From Cystobacter ferrugineus (GTDB taxonomy: Bacteria; Myxococcota; Myxococcia; Myxococcales; Myxococcaceae): a stretch of DNA of 64,000 bases. The translations under genes were made by a program, and so were the position numbers. Shown here one piece after another: positions 53,002 through 64,000 of this stretch (positions within the stretch are counted from its first letter, which is position 1; every line of letters starts with the position of its first letter). A model generated the notes under the pieces. It did not search any database and was not told where the DNA came from. It saw only the letters and a program-made list of their open reading frames with translations. The stretch covers positions 441,939 to 505,938 of the forward strand of contig NZ_MPIN01000003.1 of the NCBI RefSeq assembly GCF_001887355.1, written 5' to 3'.

Positions 53002-54274
53002 GCGGCAGGGCGAGCGCGCGCCGCAACAGCACGTCGAGCGGCTCCCACTCGATGAGGAAGCCATCGTGGCCGTAGGAGCTGGAGATCGCGGCGTACTCCG
53101 CGTGACGGCCCAGGTCGCGCAGGCTCCGGGCCAGCTCTTCCATGTGCCGCGCGGAGAAGAGCTGATCCTCCTCGATGCCCACGCACAGCGCGCTCGCCTG
53201 GATGCGCGGCACGCCCCACTCTTCCCGGGTATCGGGCTCGGGGGGCCGCGAGAGATCGTGGTGATCCATGGCGCCCAGGAGCGCCAGGTAGGACCGGGCA
53301 TCGAAGCGCGCCCGGAGCTTGGTGCCCTGGTGTTCCAGATAACTCTGGATGGGGTAGTGCCCCCGCGAGGACCAGCCCGGGGCCTGGGTCTCTCCGGGTC
53401 GGGGCCGGCCGCGTCCGTGGTGCGCGTCCATGCCCGGCTCCGCGCGGTAGGTGAGGGTGGCGAGCTGGCGCGCCAGCTCCAGTCCCCGCTCGGCGTTGTT
53501 CGGATACCCGGGGTCCGCCAGTAGCGTCTGCCGCGCCACGTGGTTCCATCCCACCACCCACGCGCTCGACTCGCTCGCGGCGGCGATGGGCGCGATGCGC
53601 TCGAAGCGCTCGGGCGCCAGCACCGCGAGGCACAGGACGATCATCCCCCCGAGCGAGCCACCCGTGAGGAGCGACACGCGCTCGATGCCCAGCGCGTCCA
53701 GGGACTGGAGGATGGCGCGCGCCTGATCCCACGGGGTGATCGTCGCCGGGAGGTGCGTCTCGTCGAGCCGCGGGTCTCCCTTGAGCAGCGGAGCGGGGGG
53801 CCCGAAGCGCGCGTCCTCCCCGCGCCGGGGAAAGCCCTCGTCCGCCGGGCCCGAGCTGCCATAACAGGAGCCCAGGTTGTTGAAACACAGCAGCCGCACC
53901 CGCTCGGGCTCCAACGCGCGGCCCGGTCCGATGACGGGCTCCCACCAGCCGCCCGGCCCTCCGGCGCGCATGTCCCCGGTGAGCGCGTGCACGAGCAGCA
54001 CCGTGGGCACGGACGTGTCGAGGGGCACTCGCTCCGGGGGCGGGAGCGAGTCGGTCAGCTCCTCCAGTTCCGCCCGGGTGCGGTGGACGACCTTCAGGGC
54101 ATTGTCCCGCACCGCCTCCTCCGAGAGGAGGTGGGCGCGGGATTGGAGCCAGGGGAGATCCCCGGCGGGTCCCCACCACCAGCCCCGCGCGATGTGGGAG
54201 CGGATCCGGGCACCGGCCTCGAGGGGCAGGTCGGGCAGGGGGAGGTCGAAGACGCGGGAGGAGGAAGAGGACAT
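52910..54274 (-). CDS. metX: Homoserine O-acetyltransferase family (MetX)
   Basis: 454 residues as read. The alpha/beta-hydrolase features are VLLVHALTGDMRAGG, WWEPVIGPGRAL, CFNNLGSCYGSSGPAD, the nucleophile elbow TGGSLGGMIVL (Ser) and the late acid/His pair in VGIEEDQLF and SYGHDGFLIEWEP. It acetylates (or succinylates) homoserine for methionine synthesis. The natural end of the family is near LLRRALAL; the last 30 residues as read are Gly/Arg/Pro noise, and another frame carries a homoserine dehydrogenase scrap, so the 3' end is damaged. It follows metY by 31 bp in one operon. Confidence 0.85.
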   Translation of the reverse strand: MSSSSSRVFDLPLPDLPLEAGARIRSHIARGWWWGPAGDLPWLQSRAHLLSEEAVRDNALKVVHRTRAELEELTDSLPPPERVPLDTSVPTVLLVHALTGDMRAGGPGGWWEPVIGPGRALEPERVRLLCFNNLGSCYGSSGPADEGFPRRGEDARFGPPAPLLKGDPRLDETHLPATITPWDQARAILQSLDALGIERVSLLTGGSLGGMIVLCLAVLAPERFERIAPIAAASESSAWVVGWNHVARQTLLADPGYPNNAERGLELARQLATLTYRAEPGMDAHHGRGRPRPGETQAPGWSSRGHYPIQSYLEHQGTKLRARFDARSYLALLGAMDHHDLSRPPEPDTREEWGVPRIQASALCVGIEEDQLFSARHMEELARSLRDLGRHAEYAAISSSYGHDGFLIEWEPLDVLLRRALALPPGHRGGSARAPGVARAGGRRPFPVLAGVTG

Positions 54275-54305
54275 GGAGGGTCTCCAGGAAGAGCGAGGGA
54301 GGGGT

Positions 54306-55729
<1,424 letters not shown>

Positions 55730-55800
55730 CGGGCGGGCGCCCACCACTCGGCATCAACATTCGACGGCTGTTCCGAGCCACGGAGATCATGACGGGCGGC

Positions 55801-55829
55801 AAGATGCCCCTCCTCCGCCATCTTGTCAA
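55801..55829 (-). promoter_or_regulatory. Sigma-70-like promoter of metY-metX
   Basis: On the minus strand a perfect TTGACA (-35, 55829-55824) is followed after exactly 17 bp by CATCTT (-10, 55806-55801, three of six consensus bases). Initiation near 55794 gives a leader of about 200 nt that contains both dyads. Confidence 0.5.
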
Positions 55830-55984
55830 TACATCCGCCGTAACGGATACGTGACGGCTTGAAAGCAGGCGAGCAGGCGTGCATGACTCGCGGACAAGAA
55901 GGACGTCTTCCATCCATCATCTGGAGGAGGACGCCAGCGGGGGGCCCCGTGGACTAATAGGAAAAGCAAGGAGAAGATGCGGGG

Positions 55985-57553
55985 GTGACTCCCTCGGTTC
56001 CTCCCCCCGCTCCAGGCAAGTTCACCGCGTCGGGCCGTTTCGCGGCGGTCAACGCGGCGGTCAAGTCGCTCTGGCTGGTGCCGCCCCGGGTGATGTTGCA
56101 GCGCCGCGCCTCGCGCACGCTGCTGATGCACGCGCTGCGGGCCTCCGCCCGGGTGCTGTTCCTGCTGGCCGCGGACGCCACGGCCTTCGTGCTGGCGCGC
56201 GCCGCGCTCAATGCGTTCAAGACGAGCCATCGCCTCGAGCCGCTCGACGCTGCCACGCGCTGGGCGGTGCCTCCGCTGGGCTCCGCGGGCGGCTGGCAGA
56301 TGGGGGCCGCGCTCGTGGTGGGGCTGCTGGTGGCGGGGGCCTACCACTCGGGGGATGACTGGCGCTCGCCGCGGAAGATCGTCAGTGGCGTGCTGCTCGC
56401 CGTGGGCCTGGTGCTCTGGCGAGACCTGTGGCTGCGCGGCATCGCGCCCGTGGTGGTGCACTACCTCACGGCGGTGGCGGGCCTGGGCATCGCCCTGGTG
56501 GGGGCGCGCCGGCTCCTGGCCTGGCTCATCGCCCGGCTCATCCGCATTCCCCTCTTCAGCTCGCCCGCCGAGCGTGTGCTGCTGGTGGGAGATCCCGAGG
56601 CCCCGGAGAGTCGCCGGGTGCTCGAGCGCCTGGAGCACTTCGGCGTGCTGGACATGATGGGCTGGGTGTCCATCCAGAAGAACGCGCAGGTGTCTGGCGG
56701 GGACAAGCTGCTCGGCTCGTTGGATGACCTGTGGAGCGTGCTGCAGAACAACTCCGCGGACACCGTGGTGCTCTGTGGGATGCTCGGGGACGCGCAGCTC
56801 AGGCAGTTGCTCGAGGCGGTGGACTCCGCGGGCGTGCGGCTGCTCGCCGTGTCCCGGTATGACCGGCTCGGGGGCTGGGTGCGCCCCTCACCCATCTCCT
56901 ACCGCGCCATGCCCTTCATGGAGCTGACACTGCCGTCGCTGCGCGCGCAGCAGCTCTGGGTGAAGCGGATCGTGGACCTGATGGGCGCGGGGCTGGGGCT
57001 GCTCATCATCTCGCCGCTGCTCGCGCTGATCGCCATGGCCATCAAGCTCGACTCGCGCGGGCCCGTCTTCTTCGCCCAGGAGCGCGTGGGGCGCGGCGGC
57101 CGCACCTTCCGCATGATGAAGTTCCGCACCATGCGGGTGGGCGCGGACGCGGAGAAGGCGAAGCTGGCGCACCTCAACACCAGCGGCGACGCGCGCCTGT
57201 TCAAGATTCCCAATGATCCGCGCGTCACGCGCGTGGGGGCCGTCCTGCGCAAGTGGAGCCTGGACGAGCTGCCCCAGCTCTTCAACGTGCTGCGCGGGGA
57301 GATGTCCATCGTGGGGCCCCGGCCCTTCTTCGAGTCGGACCTGGCGACCTACCGCGACCACCACTTCGGCCGGCTGGGGGCCCGTCCGGGCATCACCGGC
57401 CTGTGGCAGGTCAGCGGCCGCAGCTCCATCACCGACTTCGAGGAGGTGGTTCGGCTGGACTGCGAGTACATCCACCGCTGGTCGCTCTGGCTGGACATTG
57501 AAATCCTCTTCCGCACGTTGCCAGCGGTGCTCCGGCGCACGGGCGCCTACTGA
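55985..57553 (+). CDS. Polyprenyl glycosylphosphotransferase (exopolysaccharide)
   Basis: 522 residues. Four to five N-terminal membrane helices (about 50-190) precede a CoA-binding-like domain ([20 protein letters not shown]) and a C-terminal bacterial sugar-transferase domain (323-522) with [66 protein letters not shown] and [13 protein letters not shown]. It transfers a sugar-1-phosphate to undecaprenyl phosphate, the first step of capsule or exopolysaccharide units, in the inner membrane. Start GTG 55985. Convergent with deoD, overlapping by 7 bp. No other polysaccharide gene adjoins it. Confidence 0.93.
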   Translation: MTPSVPPPAPGKFTASGRFAAVNAAVKSLWLVPPRVMLQRRASRTLLMHALRASARVLFLLAADATAFVLARAALNAFKTSHRLEPLDAATRWAVPPLGSAGGWQMGAALVVGLLVAGAYHSGDDWRSPRKIVSGVLLAVGLVLWRDLWLRGIAPVVVHYLTAVAGLGIALVGARRLLAWLIARLIRIPLFSSPAERVLLVGDPEAPESRRVLERLEHFGVLDMMGWVSIQKNAQVSGGDKLLGSLDDLWSVLQNNSADTVVLCGMLGDAQLRQLLEAVDSAGVRLLAVSRYDRLGGWVRPSPISYRAMPFMELTLPSLRAQQLWVKRIVDLMGAGLGLLIISPLLALIAMAIKLDSRGPVFFAQERVGRGGRTFRMMKFRTMRVGADAEKAKLAHLNTSGDARLFKIPNDPRVTRVGAVLRKWSLDELPQLFNVLRGEMSIVGPRPFFESDLATYRDHHFGRLGARPGITGLWQVSGRSSITDFEEVVRLDCEYIHRWSLWLDIEILFRTLPAVLRRTGAY

Positions 57554-58263
57554 GCGGCGGCCACGTCCAGGGCCAGTTCGATCATCTCGTCGAACGTGGT
57601 CTGGCGGTCGGCGGCGCTGAGGGACTCGTGGGTGAGGATGTGGTCGGACACCGTGAGCAGGCCGAGGGCCCGGGCGCCGAACTCGGCCGCGACGCCGTAG
57701 AGGCCCGCCACCTCCATCTCCACCGCGAGCATGCCCATGCGGGCGTACACGGCGTTCTTGGCCACCTCGCCCTCGGGGGCGTAGAAGAGATCCGAGGTGA
57801 ACACGCTGCCCACGCGCACGGGCCGTCCGCGCTTCTCGGCGGCCTCCACCGCCTGACGGGCGAGCATGAAGTCCGCCACGGCGGGGAAGTCATGGCCGCC
57901 CAGGCGCATGCGGTTGACGTTGGAGTCGGTGCCCGCGGCCGTCGCCACGATGATGTCGCGCAGCTTCACGTCCTGGCGCAGGGCGCCGCAGCTCCCCACG
58001 CGGAGGATGACGCGCACGCCGTACTCGCGGATGAGCTCGGTGGTGTAGATGGAGAGCGAGGGGATGCCCATGCCATGGCCCATCACGGACAGGCGGCGGC
58101 CCTGGTAGCTGCCCGTGTAGCCGAACATGTTGCGGACCGAGGTGACCTCGCGCGCGTCCTGGAGGAAGCGCTGGGCGATGTAGCGGGCGCGCAGCGGATC
58201 TCCGGGCATGAGAATCACCTCGGCGAAGTCTCCGGGTGCGGCGGAAATGTGAGGAGTTGGCAT
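57547..58263 (-). CDS. deoD: Purine-nucleoside phosphorylase DeoD
   Basis: 238 residues, hexameric trimeric-type NP-I family. [18 protein letters not shown] at the N-terminus (phosphate site), [40 protein letters not shown] (substrate Glu) and [10 protein letters not shown] (catalytic Asp) are all present. It splits purine (deoxy)nucleosides with phosphate. ATG 58263 gives the family N-terminus; the frame extends 43 codons upstream without support. The start is 184 bp from the divergent sensor-kinase start. Confidence 0.95.
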   Translation of the reverse strand: MPTPHISAAPGDFAEVILMPGDPLRARYIAQRFLQDAREVTSVRNMFGYTGSYQGRRLSVMGHGMGIPSLSIYTTELIREYGVRVILRVGSCGALRQDVKLRDIIVATAAGTDSNVNRMRLGGHDFPAVADFMLARQAVEAAEKRGRPVRVGSVFTSDLFYAPEGEVAKNAVYARMGMLAVEMEVAGLYGVAAEFGARALGLLTVSDHILTHESLSAADRQTTFDEMIELALDVAAAQ

Positions 58264-58446
58264 GGGGCGGCAGCATAGCCCCTCCCCCGAGGACGAGATG
58301 AAGTTCCGGAATCCACCGCAACGGTGACTCCGCCCTGGAGCGTCAGGGGCCACGCCCCGGCCGGAGGCCGCGCCGCGCGAGGGGAACGCCATGCCCCGCG
58401 ATGCGTTGGCGCCGGTCTTGCTCGTGACAATCCTTGCGCGCAGACC

Positions 58447-61188
58447 ATGCGCTCCCTGTCCTTCCGTTCACTCTTTCTGCTGCTGATGGTGACACCAGTG
58501 GTGGTGGCGACGGGGCTGTTGGGCTGGTTGTCCTACCGGGCCGCCTACGAGGTGGTGGCGCAGGACGCCACCCGGGCGGTGGAGATCGCCGCGAACGCAC
58601 GGGAGCAAGCGCTGCGGGTCCGCCTCTCCCGGCAGCGCGAGCGCGCGTACGGCTTCCTGAACCTCTCACGCGTGCGGTGTGCGCCCATGCCCGAGCGCGA
58701 GCGCACCCGGTGTTTCTGGGACGCGCTCGCCGACTTCGCCTTCACCGAGACGGCGCTGGGGGCACGGCTCCAGCTCTCCCACGGCGAGCCCCTGCGGGTG
58801 GGCACCCCACCGGAGGACCCGGTACCCCTGGCGCGATTGCCTCCCGGCCAGTGGGTGCGCTTCGAGCCGAGGTCGGGCTTCGAGCGCGTGTACGAGCTCA
58901 TCGTCCACTCCGGAGACGATCTGTTGGGAATACGCTTCGGCCTGGGCCCCATCAACGACATCTTCCAGGAGCGCTATGGGTTGGGGTCCTCCGGAGAGAC
59001 CTTCCTGGTGGACCCCGAGGGTTTCTTCCTGACGATGCCGAGGTATTCCGGGTACGGAGTGGAGAGCCATCCCCTCGACTCGCGGCCCCTCGGGCTGTGT
59101 CTGGAGGGGCGGGACGGTGAGATGGCGGGGGTGGACTATCGTGGCGTCCAGGTCATCCACGCCTTTCGCTACGTCGAGGAGATAGGCGGGGGCTGCATCA
59201 TGGCCCACATCGAGCAGTCCGAGGCCTTCGCCCCGGCGTACAGGTTGCGCCTCCGGGTGGCCCAGGCCTCCGCCGCGCTGGTGTCGCTCACCGTGGGGCT
59301 GTCCTTCCTCTTCGCGCGCCGGCTGTCGCGCCCCGTGCACAACCTCACGCGCACGGCGCGGGCGCTGCAGGCGGGCGACTTCGACGTCGCGGTGCCGGCC
59401 GAGGGTCCCGGGGAGTTGAAGACCTTCGCCACCACCTTCGCGCGGATGGCGCGCTCACTCCAGGCCTCCACGGACGAGCGCAACCAGTTGCTCGTGCGCG
59501 AGACGGAGGCCCGCCAGGAGGCCGAGTCCCAGAAGGCGCTGCTGCGGCTCATCATCGAGCAGAGCGGCGAGGGCCTCATCATGGCGGACACGCAGGGCAT
59601 CGTCCGCCTCTTCAATGCCGCCGCCGAGCGTCACCATGGGGTCTCCGCGGAGCAGGCGACCGCGCCGGAGCAGGCTCCGACCTTCAGGCTCTTCACGGTG
59701 GACGGGCGGGTCATGCCGCTCGAGGAGACTCCCTTGCAAAGGGCGGTGCGGGGCGAGGTGGTGGCCAACGCCCGCTGGCGGGTGCTCCGGCCGGACGGCC
59801 AGTGGCGCACGTTGGAGGGAACGGCCTCGCCGCTGCGCCAGCCCGACGGCACTCCCGTGGGCGCGGTCCTCATCGCCCATGACGTCACCCAACAGCAGCA
59901 GGCCGAGGCCGATCGCGAGCGGTTGGTGCACGAGCTGAAGATGGAGCGCACGCGCCTGGTGGCGCTCGCGGGCCTGTCGCGCGCCCTGGCCGAGTCCCGG
60001 TTATCGCTGGAGTCCATCCTGGACACCACGTGCCGGCAACTGGCCGAGCACGTCGGGGACGTCTGCTGCTGGCGGAAGGTCTCCGTGGATGGCGGCCTGT
60101 TGGAGGCCCGGGTGATTCATGGCCGGGACCCGGAGCTGGAGGCCAGTGCCCGCCAGTTCTTGATGGAGGTGCCCCTGCGCACCCGGGATGAGGAGCCGGC
60201 CCGGGCGCTGGCCTCGGGCGAGCCCCTGCTCGTGTCTCCCCGCGCACCCGGTGTCCAGGACATATTCCTGGCGGTGCCGCCCAAGGGGGTTGCGGCGCTC
60301 GAGCGGTGGCGGCCGAGTGGTGCCGCCCTGCTTCCCTTGCGCGCTCCGGGGCGGCCGCTCGGCCTGATGGTGCTCTACCGGTTCGAGCCCAACCCGGCCT
60401 ACACCGAGGACGATCTCGTGCTCTTCCGCGAGCTGGTCGACCGCACGGCGCTGGCCATCGAGAACGCCCGGCTCTTCCAGCAGGAGCAGCAGGCGGTGCG
60501 CATCCGGGACGATCTGGTGGCCGTGGTGTCCCACGACTTGCGCAATCCCATCTCCGCCATCTCCATGTCGGCCAGCGTGATGCTCAAGCGCAATGAGCTC
60601 ACCGACTGGCAGGCCAAGGGGCTCAGCCGCATCTACTCGGCGGCGGACCGGGCGCTGCGGATGATTCGGGATCTGCTCGACTCCACCCAGGCGCGAGTGG
60701 GGGGCATCCCCGTGTCGCCCAGGCCGCTCGACCTGCACGGGCTCGCCCGGCACGTGGTGGAGGAAGTGCAGCTCGCGCACCCCGAGCGGCACATCCTCTT
60801 CCAGGCGAGTGGCGACGCGCACGGCGTGTGGGACGCGGACCGCATGGCCCAGGTCATCACCAACCTGGTGGGCAATGCCGTGCAGCACAGCCCCGCGGAC
60901 AGCGTGGTGCGCGTGGAGATGCGGGGCCTGGAGACGGAGGTCCAGTTGAGCGTGCACAACGAGGGCACACCCATTGTCGCCGAGGAGCTGTCGACCTTGT
61001 TCGAGCCCTTCCGGCGGGGGCGGGGGGCGGCGGGTGCCCCGGGCAGCGTGGGCCTGGGCCTCTTCATCACCCGGCAGATCGTGGAGGCGCACGGGGGCGT
61101 CATCGAGGTGCGCTCCCAGGAGGGGGAGGGGACCTTGTTCCGGGCCCGCTTCCCCCGCGACCGGATGCCCCCTCCCCCGGCGGTGTGA
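58447..61188 (+). CDS. Sensor histidine kinase (extracytoplasmic sensor-HAMP-PAS-GAF)
   Basis: 913 residues. TM1 at about 9-29, a periplasmic Cache-like domain ([19 protein letters not shown], about 180-198), TM2 near 278-298, HAMP ([20 protein letters not shown]), PAS ([20 protein letters not shown]), GAF (about 510-680), HisKA with [15 protein letters not shown] (His696) and HATPase with [11 protein letters not shown], and [19 protein letters not shown]. It autophosphorylates on His696 and would pass the phosphate to an unlinked response regulator. ATG 58447 precedes TM1 directly; an upstream open frame has no support. It converges on the nucleotidase gene one base apart. Confidence 0.92.
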   Translation: MRSLSFRSLFLLLMVTPVVVATGLLGWLSYRAAYEVVAQDATRAVEIAANAREQALRVRLSRQRERAYGFLNLSRVRCAPMPERERTRCFWDALADFAFTETALGARLQLSHGEPLRVGTPPEDPVPLARLPPGQWVRFEPRSGFERVYELIVHSGDDLLGIRFGLGPINDIFQERYGLGSSGETFLVDPEGFFLTMPRYSGYGVESHPLDSRPLGLCLEGRDGEMAGVDYRGVQVIHAFRYVEEIGGGCIMAHIEQSEAFAPAYRLRLRVAQASAALVSLTVGLSFLFARRLSRPVHNLTRTARALQAGDFDVAVPAEGPGELKTFATTFARMARSLQASTDERNQLLVRETEARQEAESQKALLRLIIEQSGEGLIMADTQGIVRLFNAAAERHHGVSAEQATAPEQAPTFRLFTVDGRVMPLEETPLQRAVRGEVVANARWRVLRPDGQWRTLEGTASPLRQPDGTPVGAVLIAHDVTQQQQAEADRERLVHELKMERTRLVALAGLSRALAESRLSLESILDTTCRQLAEHVGDVCCWRKVSVDGGLLEARVIHGRDPELEASARQFLMEVPLRTRDEEPARALASGEPLLVSPRAPGVQDIFLAVPPKGVAALERWRPSGAALLPLRAPGRPLGLMVLYRFEPNPAYTEDDLVLFRELVDRTALAIENARLFQQEQQAVRIRDDLVAVVSHDLRNPISAISMSASVMLKRNELTDWQAKGLSRIYSAADRALRMIRDLLDSTQARVGGIPVSPRPLDLHGLARHVVEEVQLAHPERHILFQASGDAHGVWDADRMAQVITNLVGNAVQHSPADSVVRVEMRGLETEVQLSVHNEGTPIVAEELSTLFEPFRRGRGAAGAPGSVGLGLFITRQIVEAHGGVIEVRSQEGEGTLFRARFPRDRMPPPPAV

Positions 61189-61189
61189 G

Positions 61190-63025
61190 CTACAGCGCCG
61201 GGCACTTCGCCGGGCCGGCCGTGCCCTGGAAGAAGTAGCGGTAGGGGTCTGGCTTGAGCACGAAGTTGCAGGTGTTCACGCTGTCCGGATCGAGGTCGGG
61301 GTGGTTGCGCACGTAGCTGGCGATGTAGTCGCGCACGCCATCGGCCGACGTCCACAGCACGCGGCCCTCGCGGTACATGGAGTAGCCGCCGCCGCCGCCC
61401 GCCCGGTAGTTGTTGATGGCGACGCGGAAGACGTCGGTGTCGCTCACGTCCTTGCCCTGGAAGCGCAGGTGGGTGAGGCGCGAGCCGGCGGGCCGGGTGA
61501 GGTCGTACCCGTACTCGATGCCCGAGTAGAGATCCCAGTTGTAGTCGGCCACGGTGCCGACCAGGGCGCTCCGGGGCCGCGAGACATCGGGCGGGGCCTG
61601 GGTGTTCCAGGGCGCGAAGTAGTTCGCGTTCCACTCCAGGGCGCGGCGCAGGATGGAGCCGGTGATCTCCATCACGTAGAGCGTGTTGTCATAGATGTAG
61701 ATGCTGTAGGCATCGCGCAGGGTGAGGTCTCCCTTGGGGAGCTGGCCCTCGTCGGTGAAGAGGGCCGCGAGCGAGAAGTCCACGGGGTGGCCATTGGCCG
61801 CGGCCGCCTCCTCCTGCACGGTGTTGATGAGATCCGCGAGCGCGCTGTCCACGTAGCGCGCCGGGAGGCCGCCGGGAAACGCCGCGCGCGTGGAGCCGAT
61901 GGGCGTGTTGACGTAGGCGAGGGTGGTGTCGTGGTAGCCGCGCACGAGCCGCGTCACTTCCGCGTCCTCCTCCACGCTGGCGTCCACCTTGAGCAGGCGC
62001 GAGTCCTTGCCCTCCACCTTCCAGTGCCCGTCCTCATGGACGAGCGACAGGTCCACCACGCCCAGGTGGCTGCCCCAGCGGTTGGGCTGGATGAGCAGCA
62101 CGTCCTGGCCGCTCGTGTTGCGCAGCAGCATCTTGGGGATGGGCTGGTGGGTGTGGCCGGTGAGCATCACGTCGATGCCCTCGACCTGCTGGGCGATCTG
62201 CACGGCCTGGTTCTCGCCGGGCAGGTTGCCACGGTCGGCCCACTTCGACGTGTCCGCGTAGTCCACGAGCCAGCTCGCCGGATCGCTCGCGCTGCCGGTG
62301 GGCTGCTTGTCCGGGCCACTGTGGATGGCCACCACCACCACGTCCGCGCCCGCGCGCCGCAGCTCGGGCACGTACTCCCGGGCCGTCTCCAAGGGGTCCA
62401 CGAAGCGCAGGCCGGGGATGTTCTCCGGGCGCTCCCAGGTGGGCACGCCCGGTGTCACCAGGCCGAGGATGCCGACCTTCACCCCGCACACGTCCTTGAG
62501 GAGGTAGGGAGTGAAGGCCTCGCCGTCATCCGCGCTCTTGCGCACGTTGGCGCCGAGCACGGGGAAGTCCAGCTCGCGCTGGAACCTGCCGAGGGTGTCC
62601 AGGCCGTAGTTGAACTCGTGGTTGCCCAGCGCCATGGCGTCATAGCGCAGCGCGTTCATGGCCACGGCCATGGGGTGCTTGGACGTCTTGTCCACCAGGG
62701 CGTAGTAGGTGCCCAGGGGCGTGCCCTGGATGGTGTCGCCCGTGTCGAGCAGGAGGCTGCACTCGGGGTTCTCCGCGCGGGCCTGCTGCACGAGCGTGGC
62801 GACCTTGGCGAGGCCCCGCTGCGCGTCCGCCTTGCCGGTGAAGTAGTCCCAGGCGAACACGTTGGTGTGCAGGTCGCTCGTCTGCAGCAGCCGCAGGGTG
62901 CGCGGAGTGGGTTGGGAGGGAGGCGGAGGCTCTGGGGTTTCACAGGCGGCGAGTGGGAGGAGGGCGCAGGAGAGGACGCGGAGGAAGGCCGCGTGACGCG
63001 GGCGCGTCGCGGAACGTGGAGTCAT
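61190..63025 (-). CDS. 5'-nucleotidase / cyclic phosphodiesterase lipoprotein (UshA-CpdB like)
   Basis: 611 residues. A lipobox (LLPLAAC) indicates envelope anchoring. The calcineurin-like domain shows the metal motifs LQTSDLHTN, LLDTGDTIQGT, ALGNHEFNYG, AIHSGPD and LTGHTHQPI in order; the C-terminal 5'-nucleotidase domain carries LRDAYSIYIYDNTLYVMEIT and VAINNYRAGGGGGYSMY. It hydrolyses nucleotides or 2',3'-cyclic nucleotides outside the cytoplasm, freeing phosphate and nucleoside. Divergent from the pectin-acetylesterase-like gene, 183 bp apart. Confidence 0.92.
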   Translation of the reverse strand: MTPRSATRPRHAAFLRVLSCALLPLAACETPEPPPPSQPTPRTLRLLQTSDLHTNVFAWDYFTGKADAQRGLAKVATLVQQARAENPECSLLLDTGDTIQGTPLGTYYALVDKTSKHPMAVAMNALRYDAMALGNHEFNYGLDTLGRFQRELDFPVLGANVRKSADDGEAFTPYLLKDVCGVKVGILGLVTPGVPTWERPENIPGLRFVDPLETAREYVPELRRAGADVVVVAIHSGPDKQPTGSASDPASWLVDYADTSKWADRGNLPGENQAVQIAQQVEGIDVMLTGHTHQPIPKMLLRNTSGQDVLLIQPNRWGSHLGVVDLSLVHEDGHWKVEGKDSRLLKVDASVEEDAEVTRLVRGYHDTTLAYVNTPIGSTRAAFPGGLPARYVDSALADLINTVQEEAAAANGHPVDFSLAALFTDEGQLPKGDLTLRDAYSIYIYDNTLYVMEITGSILRRALEWNANYFAPWNTQAPPDVSRPRSALVGTVADYNWDLYSGIEYGYDLTRPAGSRLTHLRFQGKDVSDTDVFRVAINNYRAGGGGGYSMYREGRVLWTSADGVRDYIASYVRNHPDLDPDSVNTCNFVLKPDPYRYFFQGTAGPAKCPAL

Positions 63026-63208
63026 GGAAGAGGACCTCGAGGCAGGGCCCGGAACACCTCGCCGGGCGCGCGCACCCTACTACCTGGCCCTGACCCCGGC
63101 CCTGTCCGATGGAGGACCGAGCGCTCGCATGCCGCTCATTGGAGTGGAGCTGCGCATGCCCCCTTCTTATTGTCCTGCCCCCCTCATCCTCGAAGGACAG
63201 GACGGACG

Positions 63209-64000
63209 ATGCGCGGTTTGCGTGAGACGAGAAAGCTGTGGGCGGTGCTGGCGGCGGTGTCGGTGCTGGGCGTGGGGTGCCGGGAGGACGAGACGCCGGA
63301 CAACCCGGCTCCGGTGGAGCCCCCCATCACCACCCCGACCCATACGTGGAGCTGGGTCGATTTCCCCAACACCCAGTGTGACGAAGGAACGCCCACGGGC
63401 CTGGGCGTCAACCTGTCGGAGAGCAAGAACCTCGTCATCTTCTTCAACGGCGGCGGGGCCTGCTGGGACGCGCGCACCTGCCTGGAGCAGAACACCTCCT
63501 CACATGGGCCCTTCACCAAGACCCAGTTCGATCAGCTCGCCCCGCGCATCTCGACGGGGAACATCTTCGACCGGGCGCTGGCCAACAATCCGTACAAGGA
63601 CTGGAACCACTTCTTCATCCCGTACTGCACGGGCGACCTGCACATCGGCAACGCGGACAACGTGTACACGAGCGGCTCCGTCTCCGTGACGTTCCACCAC
63701 AAGGGCCGGCCGAACGCCGAGGCCTTCCTCGCGCGCATCGCCTCCACGGTGCCCGAGCCCGAGCAGGTGGTCGTCACCGGCTCGAGCGCGGGTGGCTACG
63801 GCGCGGTGCTCAACTACGCGCTCGTGCGCTCGCACTTCCCCACGGCGAAGGTCTTCCTGCTGGACGACTCGGGGCCGATGCTCAAGAGCAACGCCATCCC
63901 CGCCCCCCTGCGGGCCGCCTGGGCCAACGCGTGGAAGTACGACGCGGTGATGAACGACATCGACCCCGCGGTGAAGGATGACTTCTCGGCCATCCACCCG
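63209..64000 (+). CDS. Pectin-acetylesterase-family lipoprotein, partial
   Basis: The frame starts at ATG 63209 after AAGGA and is open to the right edge (264 codons), so the C-terminus is missing. The signal peptide ends in a lipobox (LGVGC). The hydrolase core shows VIFFNGGGACWDARTC (oxyanion region) and VVTGSSAGGYGAVLNYALV with the GxSxG nucleophile, as in plant-type pectin acetylesterases and their bacterial relatives. The acid and His would lie beyond the edge. It probably removes ester groups from polysaccharides at the cell surface; in bacteria the true substrate is not established. Confidence 0.85.
   Translation, partial: MRGLRETRKLWAVLAAVSVLGVGCREDETPDNPAPVEPPITTPTHTWSWVDFPNTQCDEGTPTGLGVNLSESKNLVIFFNGGGACWDARTCLEQNTSSHGPFTKTQFDQLAPRISTGNIFDRALANNPYKDWNHFFIPYCTGDLHIGNADNVYTSGSVSVTFHHKGRPNAEAFLARIASTVPEPEQVVVTGSSAGGYGAVLNYALVRSHFPTAKVFLLDDSGPMLKSNAIPAPLRAAWANAWKYDAVMNDIDPAVKDDFSAIHP

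Overview
The window is about 64 kb of very GC-rich chromosomal DNA, densely coded on both strands. It fits a myxobacterium of the Cystobacterineae (Cystobacter, Archangium or Melittangium type); that placement is inferred from gene content and style, not from a marker gene. Supporting signs are many lipoproteins, a large sensor kinase, ELWxxDGT repeats, a HEAT-repeat protein, bacterial calpain and histone-deacetylase homologues, GTG and TTG starts, and long antisense shadow ORFs. No rRNA, tRNA, CRISPR array, transposase or phage gene was recognised.

Layout. 1-9.7 kb: an RsbRD-like sensor fragment at the left edge, an MBL-fold nuclease-like hydrolase, a pentapeptide-repeat protein, an RluA-type pseudouridine synthase overlapping a class A penicillin-binding protein, a short-chain dehydrogenase, a frame-broken secreted protein with an unknown partner, and a GST. 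10-16 kb: a complete mrpA(B)CDEFG cation/proton antiporter operon, flanked by a 22-bp direct repeat. 16-20 kb: a lipoprotein hydrolase, a barrel-like secreted protein, and a 3-hydroxybutyrate oligomer hydrolase of probable betaproteobacterial origin. 20-28 kb: an envelope operon encoding an AsmA/YdbH-like giant, a YdbL (DUF1318) lipoprotein and a TolB-propeller/TPR protein.

28.2-31.6 kb: a compact three-gene operon of an ABC-type ATPase, a Toprim/DUF4435-like putative nuclease and a degenerate DUF262 (GmrSD-N) protein. It resembles PARIS (AriA-AriB) with an extra partner and is the best candidate here for an undescribed defence system. 31.8-41 kb: a GST, a histone-deacetylase-like amidohydrolase, a chemoreceptor, tatB-tatC (TatC with a huge periplasmic insert), an RCK protein lacking a K+ filter, a calpain-like protease and DUF1810.

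41-50.9 kb: an ELWxxDGT lipoprotein, DUF1428, a small modification cluster (RmlD-like reductase, nucleotidyltransferase-like/APH kinase, cupin, with a divergent acyl-CoA ligase), and DUF952-alkC. 51-58 kb: a frameshifted lipoprotein and HEAT protein, then metY-metX for sulfhydrylation-type methionine synthesis behind a long structured leader, with a homoserine-dehydrogenase scrap trailing metX; then a polyprenyl glycosylphosphotransferase and deoD. 58.4-64 kb: a hybrid sensor kinase, a UshA/CpdB-like lipoprotein nucleotidase, and the start of a pectin-acetylesterase-like lipoprotein cut by the right edge.

Three reading-frame breaks (7.7, 51.6 and 53.0 kb) fall at short repeats or G/C runs. 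They may be real (phase variation, decay) or assembly errors; read data would decide.
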